A stretch of 64,000 nucleotides of DNA from Mallotus nudiflorus (lineage: Eukaryota; Streptophyta; Magnoliopsida; Malpighiales; Euphorbiaceae). A model generated the notes under the pieces. That model had not been told where the DNA came from. It worked only from the letters and a program-made list of their open reading frames with translations, and did not search any database. The translations under genes and the position numbers were made by a program. Positions 46,938 through 59,800 of this stretch are shown here, one piece after another. Position 1 is the first letter of the stretch; each line of letters starts with the position of its first letter. The stretch covers positions 46,584-110,583 of the forward strand of contig CANTUR010001419.1 of NCBI GenBank assembly GCA_947683625.1, written 5' to 3'.

Positions 46938-48276
46938 TGATGAGTGTGAAAAATGCATTATTTTAAGTAGTCTTTGTGTTAGGACTAGATGCAATTTCAG
47001 TTAAGTTTGTGTTTCTTTTATTCAGTTTTTATTTAGTTGAGTACTTAATGCATATCTTGTGTGTTTATTTATTTTTATGTATTAGTTAGTTTATTTTTGG
47101 TTGATTTTTATGTATTTAGGGAAGTTAAAGAATAGTACAAGAAGGTTACATAGGAGCCATGGGCACTTGATGTGGGCCCAAAAAGCAATGGAGATCGATA
47201 TGCTAAAATACTAAAGAAGTGACATGCACGGCCCATGCGCAAAATGCACACGGCCGTGTGACCTGGTGATTGGGAAATTTGGAGTCAAATTTAATTGCTG
47301 ACTCATGAGGGACAAGATGGAGATTTCGCATGGTTGTAACTTTAGGGCTAGTAATTAGGGTTTTATAAGAGGGTAGCCACTAGAAATAAGGATATATTTT
47401 TCATCACTTTTTGATATACATTTTCTTAGAGCAGTTTTGGAAAAAAACGAGGATTTTTCTTACTTATGTTAGTTTTGGAGATTTGAGAATAAGAATTGAA
47501 AAACATCAAGCTTCCTATTAAACAAGGGGTTTCTTCTATTCAATTATGTTTATTCGTTCTTAATTTTGATTTAATGATGATGTCTACTTTCTTTTATTCT
47601 TCTTCTTTGTCTCTTACAATTAACATGAGTAGCTAAATTCTTAATTAGGGTTCTTATTGCAATTCAACCATGGGCGCTAATCATAATTAAACTTAAGCTA
47701 TTAATCTAGATACTTTGGTTATTATTGAACTTAATGTCTTCTTAGGATTGATCACCCTTTGATTGAATATACATAATAAAACTTGATCAAGAGATGGTTG
47801 TATTGGATTTAAACAATAACCTATTAGATGTTTTCTTAGTTGAGAAACACTTAAGCAACTAATATTGATTAAGGGTTGGTGCATAAATTGGGTTAATCGA
47901 ACACTTAGTAGGCTACAACTTTAAATCTAAGAATGTCAATTTACTTGGTTAATCATAGGGTTGTCTTAGGAGGAAAGCCTATGATTCTTGAGAAACCCTC
48001 AAATTGGATTAAGGTTAGGTATGGCTTATCAGTTAATTGATATTAAATAAAGGTTGAATTGGTAATAAGAACCCTAGCTCTATAAAATGATTGATATTTC
48101 ATTGTGATTTTTTTTGTGTTTTGTGTTAGTTTAATTTTTAGTTTAATTCAAAATGCCCTTTTTCATTGTTTAAACAAACAAAAACAATTAGTATCATTGT
48201 AGTCAATCTACAATCTCTATGGGATCGATATTTAATTACTACTTGTACGAATCCGTATACTTGCAGAAACCCATCA
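46938..48276 (+). mobile_element. 3' LTR of the Athila-like element
   Basis: 1,339 bp from TGATGAGTGTG to AACCCATCA (TGATG/CATCA inverted ends). The last ~790 bp match 35,986-36,769. It contains one GC-rich palindrome copy (about 47,224-47,262). The open frame at 47,693-47,884 minus is LTR sequence. Confidence 0.92.
47361..47370 (+). promoter_or_regulatory. TATA box of the Athila-like 3' LTR
   Basis: GGGTTTTATAAGAGGG context. The corresponding part of the 5' LTR is deleted, so only the 3' LTR could still promote transcription, outward into the satellite. Confidence 0.5.
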
Positions 48277-51200
48277 ACCCATGACGTCCATGATATATCA
48301 AATCAAAGTTGACTCAGATGGCTATAATAGAGGCTATAAACTTTGTCCATAGCTGTCCGTCTTCAAGCCCAAATATTTTTTGTTAGGCCCATGGATTTGA
48401 TAGAGTGGGCATTTATAATTGAGCTTCAAATGGACGTTCATGGCAACATCGGTTGACCCATGGGGCCCATAATATATCAAATCAAGGCTGACTCAAAGGG
48501 CTATAATGGGGGCTATAAACTTCATCTATAGTCATCCGTCTTTAGGTCCAAATACCTTTATTTAGGCCCATTGATTTTATAGAGTGGGCTTTCGCAATTA
48601 GGCTTCAAATGGATGTTCATGGCAACATCGGTTGAACTATGAGGCCCATAATATATCAAATTGAAGCTAACTCAGAGGGCTATAATAGGGGCTATAAACT
48701 TCATATGTAGTGGTTCATCTTCAGGCCCATATACCTTTGTTTAGCCCCATAGATTTGATAGAGTGGGCTTCCTTACTTAGGCTTCAAATGGACATTCGTG
48801 GCAGTATCAGTTGACCCATAGGGCCCATAATATATCCAATTGAAGCTAAATCAGAGAGCTATAATGGGAGTTGTAAACATCATCTATAGCAGTATGTCTT
48901 CAATCCTAAATATTTATGCTTAGCCCATCAATTTGATAGAGTGAGCTTTCACACTTGGGCTTCAAATGGATGTTCATACCAGCATTGGTTCACCCACGAG
49001 GCCCATAATATATCAAATCGAAGCTGACTCAAAGGGCTATAATTGGGACTATAAACTTTGTCTATAGTAGTCCATCTTTAGGACAAAATATTTTTGTTTA
49101 AGCCCATGGATTTAATAGAGTGGGCTTTCATACTTAGGCTTCAAATGGACATTTGTGGCAGCATCGATTGACCCACGGGCCCATAATATATCAAATCAAA
49201 GTTGACTTGGAGGGCCATAATAGGAGATATAAACTTTGTCTACATCATGTGGGCCCTATAATATATCAAATCAAAACTGACTCAGCTGGCTATAATGGGG
49301 GCTATACACTTCATCTATAGTGGTCCATCTTCAAGCCCAAATATTTTTGTTTAGGCCCATGGATTTGATAGAGTGGGCTTTCGCACTTGAACTTCAAATG
49401 GACGTTCTTGGTGACATTGGTTGACCCATAGGGCTTATAATATATCAAATCAAAGCTGACTCAAAGGGCTATAATGGGGGATATGCACTTGGTCTATAGC
49501 CATCCGTCTTCAGGCCCAAATACCTTTGTTTAGGCCCATGGATTTGATAAAGTGGGCTTCTGCACTTGGGCTTCAAATGGATGTTTGTGGCATTATCGGT
49601 TGACCCATAGGGCCCGTTATATATCAAATCAAATATAATGAAGAGGGATATAATAGGGGCTATAAACTTGATCTACAACCATCCATCTTTAGGTCCAAAT
49701 ACCTTTGTTTAGGCCGATTGATTTAATAGAGTGGGCTTTCACACTTGGGCTTCAAATGGACTTTCATGGCAGTATCGGTTGACCTATGGGGCCAATAATA
49801 TATCAAATCAAAGATTACTCAGTAGGCTATAATAGGGGCTATAAACTTTGTCTATAGCGATCCGTCTTTAGGGCCAAATATTTTTGTTTAGGTCCATGGA
49901 TTTGATAGAGTGGGCTTTCGCACTTAGGCTTCAAATGGACGTTCATGGTAGCATCGATTGACCCACGGGGCCCATAATATATCAAATCGAAGCTGACTCA
50001 GAGGGCTATAATGGGGGCTATATACTTCATCTATAGTCATTTATCTTCAAGTCTAAATACCTTTGTTTAGGCCCATTGATTTGATAGAGTGGGCTTTTGC
50101 ACTTGGACTTCAAATGGACGTTCATGGCAACATCGGTTGACTACAGGGCCCATAATATATCAAATTGAAGTAGACTCAAAGGCTATAATTGGGGCTATAA
50201 ACTTTGACTATAGCAGTCTATCTTCAGGCCCAAATATTTTTATTTAGGCCCATGGATTTGATAAAGTGGGCTTTCACACTTGGGCTTCAAATTGACGTTC
50301 GTGGCATCATCGGTTAACCGACGGGCCCCATAAAATATAAAATCAAAACTGACTCAGAGGGTTGTAATGGGGGCTATAAACTTCATCTATAGCACTTTGT
50401 CTTCAGGCCCAAATACTTTATTTAGGACCATTGTTTTGATAGAGTGGGAATTCACACTTGGGCTTCAAATAGACATTCGTGGCGGCATCAGTTAACCCAC
50501 AGGACCCATAATATATCAAATCAAAGTTGACTCAGAGGGCTATAATTGGGGCTATAAAATTTGTTTATAATGGTCCATCTTCATGCCCAAATATTTTTGT
50601 TTATGCCCATGGATTTGATAGAGTGGGCTTTTGTACTTGGGCTTCAAATGGACGTTCGTGGTAGCATCGGTTGACCCGCGGGGCCAATAATATATCAAAT
50701 TGAAGCTAACTCAATGGACTATAATGGGGGCTATACACTTCATCTATAGCAATCAATCTTCGGGCCCAAATATTTTTGTTTTGGCCCATGGAATTGATAG
50801 AGTGGGCTTTCACACTTGGGTTTCAAATAGACGTTCGTGGCTGCATCGATTGACCCACTTGGCCCATAATATATCAAATTGAAGCTGACTCAGAGGGCTA
50901 TAATGCGGACTATACTTTTTTTTCTATAGTGGTCCATTTTCATGCTTAAATACCTTTTTTTTAGGCCCATGGATTTGATGGAGTGGGCTTTCATACTTGG
51001 GCTTCAAATGGACATTCGTAGCAGCATTGGTTAACACACGGGGCCCATAATATGTAAAATCGAAGCTAACTCAGAGGCCCATAATGGGGGCTATACACTT
51101 CATCTATAGTGGTTCATCATCGAGCCAAAATAACCTTGGTTTAGGCCTAAGGATTTGATTGAGTGGGCTTTTATACTTAGGCTTCAAATCGACATTTATG

Positions 51201-53405
51201 GCAACATCAGTTGACCCACGGGGCCCATAATATATCAAATTGAAGCTGACCCAGAGGGTATAATTTAGGCTATAAACTTCATCTATAATGATCCATGTTT
51301 GGGCCCAAATATTTTTGTTTAGGTCCATGGATTTGATAGAGTGGGCTTTCACACTTGGGCTTCAAATGGATGTTCGTGCCAGCATTGTTTACCCATGGCG
51401 TCCATAATAAATCAAATCAAAGATGACTCAAAGGGATATAATTGGGGCTATAAACTTTGTCTATAATAGTCCGTCTTCATGCCCAAGTATTTTGTTTAGG
51501 CCTATGGATTTAATAGAGTGGGCTTTCGCACTTGGGCTTCAAAATGGATGTTCATGGCAACATCGGTTGACCCACGGGGCCTATAATATATCAAATTGAA
51601 GCTAACTCAGAGGGCTTTAATAAGGGCTATAAACTTCATCCATAGTTGTTCATCTTCAGGCCCAAATACCTTTGTTTAGGACCATTGATTTTGATAGAGT
51701 GGGCTTTTGCACTTGGGCTTCAAATAGAGGTTCGTGGCAATATCGGTTGACCCACGGGACCCATAATATATCAAATTGAAGTTGACTCAGAGGGTTATAA
51801 TGGGGGCCTATAAACTTCATCTATAGCGGTCTATCTTCAGGCCCAAATATTTTTATTTAGGCCTATGGATTTGATAGAGTGGGCTTTTGCACTTGGGCTT
51901 CAAGTGGATATTCATAGCAGCATCAGTTGACCCACGGGGCGTATAACATGTCAAATCAAAGCTGACTCATCAAGCTATAATGGGGGCTATACACTTCATC
52001 TATAGCGGTCCATCTTCAGGCCCAAATATTTTTCTTTAGGCACATGGATTTGATAGAGTGGGCTTTCGCACTTGGTTTAAAATGGACATTCATGGCTGCA
52101 TCGGTTGACCCACGGGGCCCATAATATATCAAATTGAAGCTAACTCAGAGAGCTACAATGTGGGCTATACACTTTATCTATAGTGGTCTATTTTCAGGCC
52201 TAAATATTTTTTTTTAGGCCCATGGATTTGATGGCGTGTTCTCTCATACTTGGGCTTCAAATGGACGTTCGTGGCAACATCGGTTGACACACGGGATCCA
52301 TAATATGTCAAATCGAAGCTGACTTAAAGAGCTATAATGGGGACTATAAACTTCATTATAGTGGCCCATCATTGGGCTCAAATACTTTTGTTTAGGCCCA
52401 TGGATTTGATAGAGTGGCCTTCCGTACTTGGGCTTTAAATGGACATTCGTGGCAGCATCGATTCACCCATGGGGCTCATAATATATCAAATTAAAGTTGA
52501 CTCAGAGGGCTATAATAGGGCCTATACACTTTATCTATAGCGGTTCATCTTTGGGCCCAAATACCTTTGTTTAGGCCCATAGATTTAATAGAGTGGGCAT
52601 CCGTACTTAGGCTTCAAATGGACATTCGTGGCAGCATCGGTTGACCCAATGGGGCCCATAATATATCAAATCAAAGTTGACTTAGAGGGCTATAATAGGA
52701 GCTATAAACTTTGTCTGCATCGATCCGTCTTCGGGGCCAAATATTTTTATTAGAGTCCATGGATTTGATAGAGTGGGGCTATCGTACTTGGGCTTTCAAT
52801 GGACGTTCATCGGCAGCATCAGTTGACCTACGGGGCCCATAATATATCAAATCATAGTTGACTCAACTAGCTATAATGGGGGCTATACACTTCATCTATA
52901 GTCATCCATCTTAGGGCCCAAATATTTTTGTTTAGGCCCATGGATTTGATAGAGTGGGCTTTCGTACTTAGGCTTCAAATGGACATTTATGGCAGCATCG
53001 AATGACCCACGGGGCCCATAATATATCAAATCAAATTTGACTCAGAGGGCTATAATAGGGGCTATAAACTTTGTCTATAGCGGTCCGTCTTCAAGCCTAA
53101 ATACCTTTGTTTAGTCCCATTGATTTTAGAGTGCCTTCCATACTTGGGCTTTAAATGGACATTTGTGGCAGCATCGGTTGAACCATGGGGCCCATAATAT
53201 ATCAAATTGAAGCTGACTCAACGGGCTATAATAGGGGCTATACACTTCATCTATAGCAGTCCATCTTCAGGCCCAAATAATTTTGGTTAGGCTCATGGAT
53301 TTGATAGAGTAGGCTTTTGCACTTAGGATTCAAATGGATGTTCATGGCTGCATCAGTTGACCCATGAGGCCTATAATATATCAAATCGAAGCTAACTCAG
53401 AGGGC
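48277..53405 (+). repeat. ~179-bp satellite array, block C (about 29 monomers)
   Basis: Same orientation as A and B. It starts ACCCATGACGTCCATGATATA. One monomer at about 49,215-49,260 lacks about half its length (CTACATC joined to ATGTGGGCCC). The last forward monomer stops at CTCAGAGGGC (53,405). Confidence 0.96.
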
Positions 53406-53425
53406 CAAATCAATGGGCCTAAAAA
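53390..53425. other. Satellite polarity switch (inversion junction)
   Basis: GCTAACTCAGAGGGC, which reads forward, is directly joined to CAAATCAATGGGCCTAAA, the complement of the same monomer family from a different phase. No foreign sequence lies between. All monomers to the left are forward and all to the right are reversed. Confidence 0.95.
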
Positions 53426-55091
53426 AAGGTATTTAGGCCTGATGATAAATGGTTATAGATGAACTTTATAGCCCCCATTATAGCCCTCTCAATCAGCTTC
53501 GATTTCATATCTTATAGGCCCCATGGGTCAACCGATGCTGCCACGAACGTCCATTAAAAGCCCAAGTGCGAAAGCCCTCTCTATCAAATCCATAAGCCTA
53601 AACAAACATATTTGGGCCTGAAGACAGGCAACTATAGATGAAGTGTATAGCCCCCATTATAGCCCTCTGAGTTAGCTTCAATTTGATATATTATGGGCCC
53701 CCGTGGGTCAACCAATACTGCCATGAACGTCTATTTAAAGCCCAAGTGCAAAAGCCCACTCTATCAAATCCAATAGGCCTAAATAAAGGTATTTGGGCCC
53801 AAAGATGGATTGCTATAGATGAAGTTTATAGCCCCCACTATATCCCTCTTAATGAGCATTGATTTGATATACTATATGTCTCGTGTGTCAACCGATATTG
53901 CCATGAATGTCCATTTGAAGCCCAAGTGCGAAAGCCCACTCTATCAAATCCATGGGCCTAAACAAAGACATTTGGGCCTGAAGGTAGACCATTATAGATG
54001 AAGTGTAATAGCTCCCATTATAGCCCTCTGAGTCAACTTCAATTTCATATATTATCGGGCCCCCGTGGGTCAACCGATACTGCCATGAATGTCCATTTTG
54101 AAGCCAAAGTGTGAAAGCCCACTCTATCAAATCAATGGTCCTAAATAAAGGTATTTGGACCTGAAGACGAATGGCTATAGATGAAGTTTATAGCCCCCAT
54201 TATAGCCCTTTGAGTAAGCTTTGACTTGATATATTATAAGCCCTGTGGGTCAACCGTTACTGCCAAAAATGTCCATTTGAAGCCCAAGTGGGAAAGCGCA
54301 CTCTATCAAATACATTGGCCTAAACAAATATATTTGGGCCCAAAAGATAAATTGCTATAGATGAAGTGCATAGCCCTAATTATAGCGCTCTAAGTCAACT
54401 TTGATTTGATATATTATGGGCCCTGTGGGTCATCCTATGCTGCCATGAACATCCATTTGAAGCCTTTAGTACGAAAGCCCAATCTATCAAAATCAATGGG
54501 CCTAAACAAAGGTATTTGGACTAGAATATAGATGGCTATCGATGAAGTTTATGGCCCCCATTATAGCCCTCTCAATGAGCTTCAATTTGATATATTATGG
54601 GCCTCGTGGCTCACTAGATGCTGCCACAAATTGTCCATTTGAAGTCCAAGTGCGAAAGCCCACTCTATCAAATCAATATGCCTGAACAAAGGGATTTGGG
54701 CCTGAAGATGGATGGCTATAGATGAAGTTTATAGTCCCCATTATAGCCCTTTAAGTCAGCTTTGATTTGATATATTATAGGTCCTGTGGGTTAACCGATG
54801 CTGCCACGAATGTCCATTTGAAGCCCAAGTGCGAAAGCCTACTCTATTCAATCAATGGGCCTAAACAAAGGTATTTGGACTGAAAGACGGATGGCTATAG
54901 ATGAAGTTTATAGCCCCCATTATAGCCCTTTGAGTCAGCTTTGATTTCATATATTATGGGCCCTGTGGGTCAATCGATGCTGCCGACGAACATCCATTTG
55001 AAGCCTAAGTACGAAAGCCCAATCTATCAAATCAATGGCCTAAATACAAATGGCTATAGACGAATTTTTTGACCCTTATTATAGCCCTCTC
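53406..55091 (-). repeat. ~179-bp satellite array, block D, inverted (about 9 monomers)
   Basis: The reverse complement of the block A monomer: TATAGCCCCCATTATAGCCC, GATATATTATGGGCC, GGGTCAACCGATGCTGCCAC, GAACGTCCATTTGAAGCCCA, AGTGCGAAAGCCCACTCTAT. It ends at the target site of the second solo LTR. Open frames at 53,819-54,130 are monomer by-products. Confidence 0.96.
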
Positions 55092-56612
55092 TGTTGGGTT
55101 TTCATGATACAAACGCAGTAGAAAAATTAAAATTTTATCACGTTCCTAAGCCTGGATCCATGTAATTTCGACTACTTGATTAAATCTAGGATTTCAAGAA
55201 TCTCACCAAAATGCAGAAGAGGCAAGATTTTCTAGAAGGATGAGAGGAGGTTCACATTGGTGACACCTAACCTCGAGCTTTTTGGCTTAGTTGTTCAGAT
55301 CAAGATGTCTCCAAAAGGATGTGTCCTCTATAGGTATCCACACAAACAGCCCTTCATAAAATGAATTGGAATGTGTGTGCTAGCAACCTCCTTGATTGTC
55401 TCACAAATCAAGAATAAAAGAAAAGCTCTGTCTTTATTTTCTAAGAAGAAAGAAAATGAATTTTGAGGCAGGAAAAACAAGTGTGTGAAACCCTAGAGAA
55501 TATAACATATTTATAGACTCCAAATTAGGGTTTCACCTACCAATGACCTTTTAGTAATTTCCATTTATTATATTCTAATTTTTTTTTAAAACAAATCAAA
55601 AATAATATCTTATTTATCTATTTAAAATAACATTTATCTTAAATAAATAAATAAAACACTTTAATTATTTATTTCCACAGAGTTTATTTTGGGCCTATTA
55701 AACCCATATTCATTTTGGGCTTATTCTAAGTATGTGACCCTATAGGTTCATAAAACATTGGTAGTGGGCCTAATCTTTATTTAGGCCTACAAGTCATAAG
55801 TGGCCTCTAGCAAGACATTATGACTACCCAAGTCATGTAAAGTTAATAATCCGATATAACCTAATTACAATGAAATTTTATTGTCCCTTTATCACATGAT
55901 ATCTTAATTGAACATAAGGCATAGAATGTCATCCTTATATAGTTAAAGATTATGACTTGATTCCAAGTAAACTGAAAATGATAACTCTTTATCAATTCAT
56001 TTCAGCATGGCCATGCAATTTTCTTCAGTCTATCTCATCAAGGGGCCTATAGATATCTTTCTCATATTAATGAGGGATAAATTCCTTCTAAATCACTCAC
56101 ATTCCTCACATAACTAATTCCATATCCAACAACATTCCAATTTAATCGTCCGATTAAAGACAATGTTAGAATGTGTCAAAACATAAAATAGCTTTGTAGA
56201 AATCCATGATGATTCAAGGTCAAAGGACCGAAATAAAATTACTATGATGAGAAATACTTATGACAATAATCTATGTAGTATTCTCATAAGTGGGTCAATC
56301 CAATACATGATCTCTCATCATGTACCTATAAGTTGACTTAATATCTCATATTCATGATTAGTAAAACATAACCATCAGTCAACATCATACTAGCCTTAAT
56401 ACTTTAATGAATAAATGGCTAGGGATAATTAGAATAGAACTCTTATTTTAATCTAAGGGTTTTACTATCAAGTCACATACTTGATGGCCTTAGTAAGAAT
56501 TAACCATTCATATAATTATCATAAAATCAAATGATAATGAAATAACTCTTTATTAATAAAATAAGAAAGACAATGCATAATCAAATGATTGACCTAGTGC
56601 ATACCACTAAAA
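55092..56612 (-). mobile_element. Solo LTR, copy 2, with target duplication CTCTC
   Basis: Matches 3,964-5,495 along its length with substitutions and small indels. It is flanked by CTCTC at 55,087-55,091 and 56,613-56,617. Removing it with one CTCTC restores a regular reversed monomer (TATAGCCCTCTCAATAAGC). The right end is CACTAAAA where copy 1 has CACTAACA. Confidence 0.93.
55508..55515 (-). promoter_or_regulatory. TATA box of solo LTR copy 2
   Basis: TATAAATA on the minus strand, at the position found in copy 1. Confidence 0.45.
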
Positions 56613-56829
56613 CTCTCAATAAGCTTCATTTGATATATTATGGGCCTCGTGACTCATCCGATGCTGCCATAAATGTCCATTTAAAGCCCAAGTGCGAAAG
56701 CCCACTCTATCAAATCAATGGGCCTAAACAAAGGGATTTGGGCCCGAAGATGGATAGTTATAGATGAAGTTTATAGCCCCCATTATATCCCTCTCAATGA
56801 GCTTCAATTTGATATATTATGGGCCCGTG

Positions 56830-59800
56830 GGTCAACTGATGCTACCAGGACAAATGTCCATTTGAAGACCAAGTGTAAAAGCTCCATCTATCAAATCCAT
56901 GGGCCTAAACAAAAGATATTTGGGCCTGACACAGACCACTATAGATGAAGTATATAACTCCCATTATAGCCCTCTGAGTCAGATTTGATTTGATATAATA
57001 TGGGCCCCGTGGGTCAAAACCAATGCTGCCATGAATGTCCATTTGAAGCCTAAGTGCAAAAGCCCACTCTATCAAATCAATGGTCCTAAACAAAGGTATT
57101 TGGGCCTGAAGATGAATGGCTATAGATGAAGTTTATAGCCCCTATTATAGCCCTCTCAATAAGCTTTGATTTGAGTTATTATAGTCCCTGTGGGTCAACC
57201 CAATGTTGCCACGAACGTCCATTTGAAACCCATGTGTGAAAGCCCACTCTATCAAATCAATGGGCCTAAACAAAGGTATTTGGACCAAAGGATGGATGGA
57301 TATAGCCAAATTTTATAGTCCCCATTATAGCCCTCTAAGTCAACTTTGATTTTATATATTATCGGCCTTGTGGGTCAACCAATGCTGCCACGAATGTCCA
57401 TTTGAAGCCTAAGTGTGAAACCCCACTCTATCAAATCAATGTGCCTAAACAAAGGTATTTGACCCAAATATAGATGGCTATAGATGAATTTTATAGCCCT
57501 TATTATAGCCCTCTCAATGAGCTTTGATTTGATATATTATGGGCCTCATGGGTTAACCGATGCTGCCATGAATGTCCATTTGAAGCCCTAGTGCAAAACC
57601 CCACTCTATCAAATCAATGGGCCTAACAAAGGTATTTGGACCAAAGGACGGATGGATATAGCCAAATTTTATAGTCCCCATTATAGCCCTCTAAGTCAAC
57701 TTTGATTTTATATATTATCGGCCCTGTGGGTCAACCAATGCTGCCTACGAATGTCCATTTAAAGCCTAAGTGTGAAACCCCACTCTATCAAATCAATGTG
57801 CCTAAACAAAGGTATTTGGACCCAAATATAGATGGCTATAGATGAATTTTATAGCCCTTATTATAGCCCTCTTAATGAGCTTTGATTTGATATATTATGG
57901 GCCTCATGGGTTAACCGATGCTGCCATGAATGTCCAATTGAAGCCCTAGTGCAAAACCCCACTCTATCAAATCAATGGGCCTAAACAAAGGTATTTAGGC
58001 CGAAGATGGACCGATATAGATGAATTTTATAGCCCCCATTATATCCTTCTCAATGAGCTTTGATTTGATATATTATGGGCCCTGTGGGTCAACCGATACT
58101 ACCACAAACTACCATTTGAAGCCCAAGTATGAAAGCCCACTTATCAAATACATGGGCCTCAACAAAATTATTTAAGCTTGAAGATGGACTACTATAGATG
58201 AAGTGTATAGCACCCATTATAGCCCTCTAAGTCAGCTTCGATTTGATATATTATGGGCCCGTGGTCAACCGATGGTGCCACGAATGTCCATTTGAATCCG
58301 AAGTGTGAAAGTCCACTCTATCAAATCAATAGGCCTAAATAAAGGTGTTTGGACTCAAAGACGGATGGCTATATTTAAAGTTTATAGCCCCTATTATAGC
58401 CCTTTGAGTTAGCTTCGATTTGATATATTATAGGCCCTATGGGTTAACCTATGCAACCACGAATGTCCATTTAAAGCCCAAGTGTGAAAGCCTACTCTAT
58501 CAAATTAATAGGCCTAAATAAAGGTATTTGAACCCAATACATATGGCTATAGATGAATTTTATAGCTCCCAATATAGGCCCTCATCAATGAGCTTTGATT
58601 TGATATATTATGGTCCCTGTGGTTTACCGATTGCTGCCCACGAACATCCATTTAAAGCCTAAGTGTGAAAGCCCACTCTAATCAAATCAATAGGCCTAAA
58701 GAAAGGTCTTTGAGCTAAAAGATGGACTGCTATAGACAAATTTTATGTCCCCCATATATCCCTCTCAATGAGCTTCAATTTGATAAATTATGCGCCCCGC
58801 GGGTTAACCAATACTTGCCCCAAACATCCATTTGAAGCCCAAGTGCGAAAGCCCACTCTATCAAATCCATGGGCCTAAATAAAGATATTTGGGCCTGAAG
58901 ACGGACCACTATAGATGAAGTGTATAGCTCCCATTATAGCCCTCTAAGGTAGCTTTGATTTGATTACATTATGGGCCTCATGGGTCAACCGATGCTACCT
59001 ACGAATGTCCATTTGAAGCCCAAGTGTGAAAGCCCACTCTATCAAATCAATGGCCCAAGAAAAAGGAATGTGGGCTCGAACACATATGGCTATAGATGAA
59101 GTTTATAGCCCTTAATATAGCCCTCTCAGTCAGCTTCGATTTGAAATATTATAGGCCCCATAGGTCAACCGATGCTGCCATGAACGTCCATTTGAAGCTC
59201 AAGTGCAAAAGCCTACTCTATCAAATCAATGGGCCTAAATAAAGGTATTTAGACCCGAACACAGATGACTATAGATAAATTTTATAGCCCCCCATTATAG
59301 CCCTCTCAATGATCTTCAATTTGATATGATATGGGCCCCATGGGTTCACCGATGCTGCCATGAATGTCCATTTGAAGCCTAAGTACGAGAGCCCACTCTA
59401 TCAAATCAATGGGCCTAAAAAAAGGTATTTGGGCTCAAAGATGGATCGCTATAGATGAAGTTTATATTCCCCATTATATCCTTCTCAATGAGCTTCGATT
59501 TGATATATTATAAGCCCTGTGGTTAACCATTACTAGCCAAAAATGTCAATTTGAAGCCTAAGTGGGAAAGCCCACTCTATCAAATCCATGGGCCTAAACA
59601 AACATATTTGGGACTGAAGATAGACTGCTATAGATGAAGTGTATAGCCCCAATTATAGCCCTCTGATTCAACTTTTATTTGATATATTATAGGACCCGTG
59701 GGTTAACCAATGCCGCCATGAACATCCATTTGAAGCCCTAGTGCGAAAGCCTACTCTATCAAATCAATGGTCCTAAACAAAGGTATTTGGGCCTAAAGAT

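Larger units (their letters stand above)
35986..48276 (+). mobile_element. Athila-like Ty3/gypsy retrotransposon, 5'-truncated LTR
   Basis: 12.3 kb: partial 5' LTR, primer site, gag, protease, RT, RNase H, integrase, two ORF-1-like pseudogenes, 3' non-coding region, polypurine tract, full 3' LTR. Gene order and the primer site TGGTGCCGTTACAAGG (close to TGGCGCCGTTGCCGGGG, the aspartate-tRNA type) fit Athila, a lineage abundant in plant pericentromeres. Every gene is broken. The 3' LTR is followed by ACCCA and satellite; no matching duplication remains on the left because that LTR end is missing. Confidence 0.9.
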
